64,000 nucleotides of DNA from the NCBI RefSeq assembly GCF_030209445.1, contig NZ_JARVSD010000007.1:372001-436000 (forward strand), given 5' to 3'. The notes beneath the pieces are model-generated. The model searched no databases. It saw only the letters and a list, made by a program, of their open reading frames with translations, and was not told where the DNA came from. The position numbers and the translations under genes were made by a program. Within the stretch, counting starts at the first letter, position 1, and every line of letters begins with the position of its first letter. Of the stretch, positions 59,368 through 64,000 are shown piece by piece. Origin of the DNA: Promicromonospora sp. MEB111 (GTDB taxonomy: Bacteria; Actinomycetota; Actinomycetes; Actinomycetales; Cellulomonadaceae).

Positions 59368-59555
59368 GCGGTGTGCTCCTCGTGCTGAGCGTCTGAGTGC
59401 TGGCGATTCGGGGGGCCGGACGTCCCCTGCGGACGGTCCGGTGCCCACAACGTACCGTCCGCGACCCGCCCGGCGTCCGCCCTGCCACGCTCATCGGCCC
59501 GGCGCCGACACGGCAGGCTGCCCGCGGGTGCCGCCGCGCGGCGCAGAGGAGGTAC

Positions 59556-62099
59556 TCACCGGCGCGGCTTCACCCGCCCGGTCGGCACCGCGGTCAGCGG
59601 GTCCTCCGGCCACGGATGCCGTGGGTACCGGGCCCGGAGGTCGGCCCGGACCTGGGGGTAGCCCTGCTTCCAGAAGGAGGCGAGGTCGCTCGTGATCGCA
59701 GCCGGGCGTCCCGCGGGCGACAGCAGGTGCAGGACGACCGGGACGCGGCCGTCCGCGACGGCCGGAGTGGCGGTCCAGCCGAACACCTCCTGCAGCTTCA
59801 CCGCGAGGACCGGCGGCTCGACGCCGTCGTACGCGAGCCGGACCTGCGAGCCCGACGGGACCCGGAGCCGTTCCGGTGCGAGCTCGTCGAACCGGGCCGC
59901 CGCGGGCCAGGGCAGCAGTCGCCGGAGCGCCGACGCGACGTCGATGCGGTCGAGATCGCGCGACCCGCGCACCGCGGCGAGCTCGGTGCCCAGCCATCCG
60001 TCGAGACCGGCCAGCAGCGCGTCGTCGTCGACCGCGGGCCACGGGGCGCCGAGGTGGGCGTGGCAGAACGCCAGCCGCTCGCGCAGGGCGAGCGCGGCCT
60101 CCGACCAGCGCAGCACGGACAGGCCGCTGCGCCGGATGCCGTCGCGGACGGCCGCCTGGACCAGCAGCGGGTCGGGCTTCGCCAGCGGGACGTCGCCCAG
60201 CACGATCGCGCCGAGCGTCTCGACGCGTCGCGTCACGATCCGGCCGTCGTCCCAGCGGATCTGGTCGGTGGTCGAGACGAGGTGGCCCGCGACGTCGCGC
60301 GCGGTCTGCTCGTCGATCGGCACCGCGGACCGGATCCTCGCGTCGGCGCGACCGGGCGCCCGGTCGGCGACCGCGATCGCCAGCCAGGTCGTGGACCGCA
60401 GCGGCGACTGCGGGTCCAGTGCGGCACCCGTACCACCTGACATCTGGTAGGTCGCCGAGCCGGACCCCCGGACCCGCGCGATCCGCTCCGGGTACGCCAG
60501 CCCCACCACGATCCCCATCGCGAGATCGTCCGGTACCCCGCGCGTCGCCGGGCCGGCCGCACCGTCCGACGGGTCTCCGGTCGTCGCACCGCCGCCGGTC
60601 GCCGTGCCCCGGCCGAGGCGCTTCGTCTCCTCCCGCCAGCGGGCCGTGGCTCCCCGGTCCTCGCCACGGCGCAGGGCTCGCCAACGGGCCGGCAGGTCGT
60701 CGCCGAGGCCGCGTCCGGAGTCGTCCGAGAGCAGCGCGACGACCTCGCGTGCCCGGTCGGCGCCGACCCGCGGCGTCCCGTCGAGCAACGCACGAGCCAG
60801 GCGAGGGTGCGCGCCGATCGCGGCCATCCGCCGGCCTCGATCGGTGATCCGGCCGTCGTCGTCCACGGCGTCGACACGGCGCAGCAGCTCGGTGGCCGCG
60901 GTCATCGCCGGCGCGGGCGGCGCGTCGAGCAGGGTCAGACCGGCACCGCCGGGTGCGCCCCACGCGGCGAGGTCCAGGGCGAAGGAGGCCAGGTCGGCGA
61001 TCGCGATCTCCGGCGCCGGATGGTCGTCGAGCCGCGCGTGGTCGGTGGCGGACCAGCACCGGTAGACCCGGCCGGGCGCCTCGCGCCCGGCGCGGCCCGC
61101 CCGCTGGTCGGCCGACGACCGCGAGACCCGGCAGGTGACCAGCGCACCGAGGCCACGGGACTGGTCGGTCCGCGGCTCCCGGGCCAGACCCGAGTCGACC
61201 ACGACCCTGACCCCGGGCACGGTCAGCGAGCTCTCCGCGACCGACGTCGTGACCACGATCCGGCGCGTGGCGGACGGCGCCAGCGCGCGGTCCTGCTCGG
61301 CCCGGGACTGGCGGCCGAACAACGGCAGCACGTTCTCGCCGGCCAGCCGGCGCGTCACGCCGTTGATCTCGGCCTCCCCCGGGACGAACACGAGCACGTC
61401 GCCCTCGTTCTCGGTCAGCGCGCGCCGGACGACGGCCGCGACGTGGTCCAGCAGGCGCGGGTCGACCCGTCCACCGGGCAGCAGCGGCGCGGGGACCGGC
61501 GGCGGGGTCCACTCGACCGCCACGTCGAACAGCGCGGCGGACGCGGTGACCACCGGCGCCGGGTCGTCCGTGCCCAGCGCGCGGCTCAGCCGGACCGTGT
61601 CCGCCGTGGCCGAGGTCGCGACGATCGCCAGGTCCTCCCGGAGGTTGGCCCGGACGTCGACGCAGAGCGCGAGCAGCAGGTCGGCGTCGAGGTGCCGCTC
61701 GTGGCACTCGTCGATCACGATCGCGGCGACCCCCGGCAGCTCCGGGTCCCGCTGCAGACGCCGCACGAGGAGCCCCGTCGTCACGACCTCGACCCGCAGT
61801 CCGTCGCCGCCGCTGCGCTCACCGCGCATCGCGTAGCCGATCCGCCGCCCGAGCGGTTCGCCGACGAGCGTCGCCAGCCGGGCCGCCGCCGCGCGGGTCG
61901 CCATCCTGCGCGGCTCGGCGACGACGACCGTGCCCCCGAGCGCGTCGGCCAGCGCGAGCGGCAGCAGCGAGGTCTTCCCCGATCCGGGCGGCGCGACCAG
62001 CACCGCGGTTCCGCGCGACCGCACGGCGTCGACCGTCGCGGGCAGGACCGCCCGGACGGGCAGGTCCGCCCCCGGCGTCGACAGATCAGGCAGCAGCAC
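59556..62099 (-). CDS. hrpB: ATP-dependent helicase HrpB
   Basis: 847 aa DEAH-type RNA-helicase-like protein. Walker A APPGSGKTS (36-44), motif Ia AEPRRMATRAAAARL, DExH as DECH in AIVIDECHERHLD, SAT motif VATSATADTV, motif VI QRAGRAGREAPG, and a C-terminal HrpB-specific domain ending AITSDLASFWKQGYPQVRAD with RYPRHPWPEDP. The physiological role is unclear in most bacteria. GTG 62099 (VLLPDLSTPG) is supported by TACGGT 6 nt upstream, dismissing longer upstream frames. Confidence 0.93.
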   Translation of the reverse strand: MLLPDLSTPGADLPVRAVLPATVDAVRSRGTAVLVAPPGSGKTSLLPLALADALGGTVVVAEPRRMATRAAAARLATLVGEPLGRRIGYAMRGERSGGDGLRVEVVTTGLLVRRLQRDPELPGVAAIVIDECHERHLDADLLLALCVDVRANLREDLAIVATSATADTVRLSRALGTDDPAPVVTASAALFDVAVEWTPPPVPAPLLPGGRVDPRLLDHVAAVVRRALTENEGDVLVFVPGEAEINGVTRRLAGENVLPLFGRQSRAEQDRALAPSATRRIVVTTSVAESSLTVPGVRVVVDSGLAREPRTDQSRGLGALVTCRVSRSSADQRAGRAGREAPGRVYRCWSATDHARLDDHPAPEIAIADLASFALDLAAWGAPGGAGLTLLDAPPAPAMTAATELLRRVDAVDDDGRITDRGRRMAAIGAHPRLARALLDGTPRVGADRAREVVALLSDDSGRGLGDDLPARWRALRRGEDRGATARWREETKRLGRGTATGGGATTGDPSDGAAGPATRGVPDDLAMGIVVGLAYPERIARVRGSGSATYQMSGGTGAALDPQSPLRSTTWLAIAVADRAPGRADARIRSAVPIDEQTARDVAGHLVSTTDQIRWDDGRIVTRRVETLGAIVLGDVPLAKPDPLLVQAAVRDGIRRSGLSVLRWSEAALALRERLAFCHAHLGAPWPAVDDDALLAGLDGWLGTELAAVRGSRDLDRIDVASALRRLLPWPAAARFDELAPERLRVPSGSQVRLAYDGVEPPVLAVKLQEVFGWTATPAVADGRVPVVLHLLSPAGRPAAITSDLASFWKQGYPQVRADLRARYPRHPWPEDPLTAVPTGRVKPRR

Positions 62100-62105
62100 G
62101 CCCCG

Positions 62106-62111
62106 ACCGTA
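62106..62111 (-). promoter_or_regulatory. -10 box, leaderless promoter of hrpB
   Basis: TACGGT, 6 nt before GTG 62099. Confidence 0.5.
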
Positions 62112-62142
62112 ACCGACGGACCGCCTGCAACAATGCGTTCTC

Positions 62143-63033
62143 GTGAACCATCGGCTGGACCTCGGGTCCCGGAAGTTCTGGCGGCTGGTCGGAAGGCCCG
62201 TCGACCTCGCCGGCGAACACTCCTGGTTGCGCGCCCCGGTGAGTCGTTCCTCCACCGTCGGGGACGGCTGGCTCGCCGCCGAGGCCGCGCACCACGGCGG
62301 CACGGTCGACGACGACGTGACCACCGATCCTTCGACCGGCCCGGCATCCCGTCCGGCACCCGGCCTGCTCCCGGCGATGACGGTGCTCGACGGTCCCGGG
62401 TTCGACGCCTCCCGGCTGGATCCACGGATCCGCGACTTCTACGAGCACACCGCCGCCTGGCACATGGACGTGTGGAGCGGATGGTCACCGCTCTTCTGGC
62501 CGGCCGGCGAGCTGATCGCGCGGCTGTTCGCCCGCCGGATCGAGCAGCTCTCCCTCCCGATGCGGCCGCTCGACGTCGCGCACGGGATGGACAGCCGGGT
62601 CCGCGTGATCCGCGACCGGGACGGCGCGCAGGTGGGCGCCGCGTGGCTGCGGACGCTCCGGCCGTCGGGCCGCTACGTGTTCAGCGGCTGCTACTCGGCA
62701 CGCAGGCTCCCCGGCAGCACGCAGCCGAGCGTCCACGTCGCGTTCCCGCTCGAGTCCGGCAACGTCCAGGTGTTCCTGCGCCCCGCCGTCAGCGCCGAGG
62801 GCGGGCTCGTCCTGGAGTCGCCCCCGGGACGCTTCGGGCAGGACGGCGCGTACGTCGTCGTGCACGACGGCGGACGGGACTTCGCCGCGCGCGTCCCGCT
62901 CCACGAGACCTTCCGCCTGTACACCGACCCGTACGGTGTGCTCCGCACCGACCACGAGCTGCGGATGTGGAGCACCTGGATGATGCGCCTGCACTACAAG
63001 ATGGACCGCGAGAAGACGGGGCGCGCCCGATGA
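62143..63033 (+). CDS. conserved-looking protein of unknown function
   Basis: 296 aa, soluble, start GTG 62143. The N-terminal 75 residues carry acidic and Pro-rich linkers. Beyond about 90 lies a compact domain with DPRIRDFYEHTAAWHMDVWS (a Trp/His-rich helix), VAHGMDSRVRVIRDRDGAQV, SGRYVFSGCYSARRLPG and, near the end, RLYTDPYGVLRTDHELRMWS. I do not recognise the family. It overlaps the CrtA-like gene by four bases (ATGA), so the two products probably act together. Divergent from hrpB. Confidence 0.65.
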   Translation: MNHRLDLGSRKFWRLVGRPVDLAGEHSWLRAPVSRSSTVGDGWLAAEAAHHGGTVDDDVTTDPSTGPASRPAPGLLPAMTVLDGPGFDASRLDPRIRDFYEHTAAWHMDVWSGWSPLFWPAGELIARLFARRIEQLSLPMRPLDVAHGMDSRVRVIRDRDGAQVGAAWLRTLRPSGRYVFSGCYSARRLPGSTQPSVHVAFPLESGNVQVFLRPAVSAEGGLVLESPPGRFGQDGAYVVVHDGGRDFAARVPLHETFRLYTDPYGVLRTDHELRMWSTWMMRLHYKMDREKTGRAR

Positions 63034-63725
63034 TGCACACCTTCCACCTCGCCGAGCTGCCGGCCGCCGTGACGGCACGCGCGCTGCTGCGAGCGCCGTC
63101 GGGCACCACCACGCCCGGGCTGGACCACGCCGAGTGCCTCGCCCTCATGCGCCTGGGGGCGCCCACCGTCTCCCTGGACCGGCTGCAGCTGCGGCGGATC
63201 GCGGTCTTCGCGCAGTGGCGCGACGAGGACGCCCTGGACCGCTTCCTGTCCGACGACGCGCTCGGCCGGCACCTGGCGACCGGCTGGCACGTGCGGATGG
63301 AGTACCTGCGCCGCTGGTCCCGGCTGGCGGCCCTGCCCGGCCTGCCCGCCCGGACCGGCGGCTGGGACCAGGACGAACCCGTGGTCGCGGTGACCGTCGC
63401 GCGGATGCGGCTGCCCGAGGTGCCCCGGTTCCTGCGGGTGGGCAAGCCCGTCGAACGTCAGGTGCGCGACCACCCCGGCACCACGCTCGCCCTCGCCGCC
63501 TTCCGGCCGCCGCGCACCATCTCCACGTTCTCCGTGTGGCGCACCGTGCGCGAGATGGAGTCGATGGTGCACGGCCGCTCCGACCCCGCGGACCGACGGC
63601 ACGTGGACGCCATGGTCGAACGGCGGCGCCGTGACTTCCACCACGAGTTCGCGACGTTCCGCTTCCGGCCGCTCGCGGAGCACGGCAGCTGGGAGGGTCG
63701 GACCGGGATCGTCCCGGTGGGCTGA
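63030..63725 (+). CDS. spheroidene monooxygenase (CrtA)-like protein
   Basis: 231 aa. The alpha/beta pattern AVTARALLRAPSG, LRRIAVFAQWRDEDALDRFL, a central W-x-x-R-x-E-Y-L-R-R-W segment, TTLALAAFRPPRTISTFSVW and the final FRFRPLAEHGSWEG matches proteins annotated as CrtA-like in actinobacteria. Whether it truly hydroxylates carotenoids is doubtful, since no carotenoid genes are visible here. Co-translated with the preceding unknown gene. Confidence is for the family, not the reaction. Confidence 0.6.
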   Translation: MMHTFHLAELPAAVTARALLRAPSGTTTPGLDHAECLALMRLGAPTVSLDRLQLRRIAVFAQWRDEDALDRFLSDDALGRHLATGWHVRMEYLRRWSRLAALPGLPARTGGWDQDEPVVAVTVARMRLPEVPRFLRVGKPVERQVRDHPGTTLALAAFRPPRTISTFSVWRTVREMESMVHGRSDPADRRHVDAMVERRRRDFHHEFATFRFRPLAEHGSWEGRTGIVPVG

Positions 63726-63762
63726 TCCGGCCCTGGATCGTCCTCGGGCGCCACCGATCCGA

Positions 63763-64000
63763 TCAGGCGGCGGCGACCCGCGGCAGCAACGTCTCGGTGA
63801 ACTGCCAGATCAGGGACGAGTCGTGCGTGTGGAAGGCCGCCCCCGAGTAGTAGGTGCGGTTGCGGCCCTGGAGCGTGGCGAGCCGGCGGTAGAAGCCCGC
63901 GCGGACGGCGGCGGCCGGCACCGTCAGCTCGAACGGGGTGTGGCTGGCGAAGGTGGCGAAGTCGGGGCGCGTGGTCGGTACGGTGCCGGCCTCGTGCAGG
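63763..64000 (-). CDS. FAD-dependent oxidoreductase, C-terminal 78 residues (cut by window edge)
   Basis: Partial gene ending at TGA 63763-63765; the start is off the right edge. The visible tail (LHEAGTVPTTRPDFATFASH, then GFYRRLATLQGRNRTYYSGA and AFHTHDSSLIWQFTETLLPR) matches the FAD-closing region of amine-oxidase/protoporphyrinogen-oxidase-like flavoproteins, in which a Tyr-Tyr-x-Gly-Ala and His-Asp-Ser-Ser segment bind the cofactor. The substrate cannot be told. Convergent with the CrtA-like gene. Confidence 0.65.
   Translation of the reverse strand, partial: LHEAGTVPTTRPDFATFASHTPFELTVPAAAVRAGFYRRLATLQGRNRTYYSGAAFHTHDSSLIWQFTETLLPRVAAA

Overview
This window is very GC-rich, with strong GC bias at third codon positions and long spurious antisense frames. 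It carries mshC (mycothiol biosynthesis), a PAC2-family protein, DUF5703, DUF349 and the conserved block relA-apt-secF-secD-yajC-ruvB-ruvA-ruvC-yebC-pdxT. This points to an actinobacterium. Two secreted chitinases and an alginate-lyase-like enzyme suggest a polysaccharide-degrading soil member of the Micrococcales (Promicromonosporaceae or Cellulomonadaceae-like), but genus is an inference. No rRNA, tRNA, CRISPR array, transposase or prophage was seen.

Layout. 1-11,050: a NUDIX/XRE pair cut by the left edge, PAC2 protein, mshC, uppP, aldo/keto reductase, DUF5703, M20 and M3 peptidases, DUF6314. 11,060-15,140: palindromic repeats, then an alginate-lyase-like gene coupled to a CBM13-GH18 chitinase, and a second GH18 chitinase under a promoter of matching design. 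15,140-19,130: an ABC-F ATPase with a leader peptide and hairpin, and a divergent TetR/FAD-monooxygenase pair. 19,170-21,900: four tandem DUF4190 membrane proteins in an A-B-A-B pattern. 22,000-31,700: aspS, an F420/FMN oxidoreductase, an operon of a repeat protein plus a catalytically intact and a degenerate M16 peptidase, an aminotransferase and a GNAT. 31,700-37,560: an SOS-box-preceded radical SAM/kinase operon, a SUKH-domain protein and a secreted endonuclease I. 37,600-57,400: the conserved housekeeping core (hisS, MBL hydrolase, cyclophilin, DUF349, relA, apt, sec, ruv, yebC, pdxT), interrupted at 42,900-46,800 by a PrimPol/ligase (NHEJ-type) cluster. 57,500-58,700: an Abi_2/AbiF HEPN gene preceded by a promoter and a structured leader RNA. 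58,700-64,000: NUDIX, HrpB helicase, an unknown protein, a CrtA-like protein and the C-terminus of a flavin oxidoreductase.

Two features run through the window. Many genes have a TANNNT box 6-8 nt before the start codon, the signature of leaderless transcripts, and this was used to choose several starts. Many adjacent genes overlap by TGATG, ATGA or GTGA, which implies translational coupling.

The best candidates for undescribed biology are the AbiF-like RNA/HEPN locus, the ABC-F leader-peptide attenuator (the same gene also carries an in-frame palindromic insertion), the active/inactive M16 pair with tail anchors, and the paired chitinase promoters. All functional statements come from reading sequence by eye; no database search was run.
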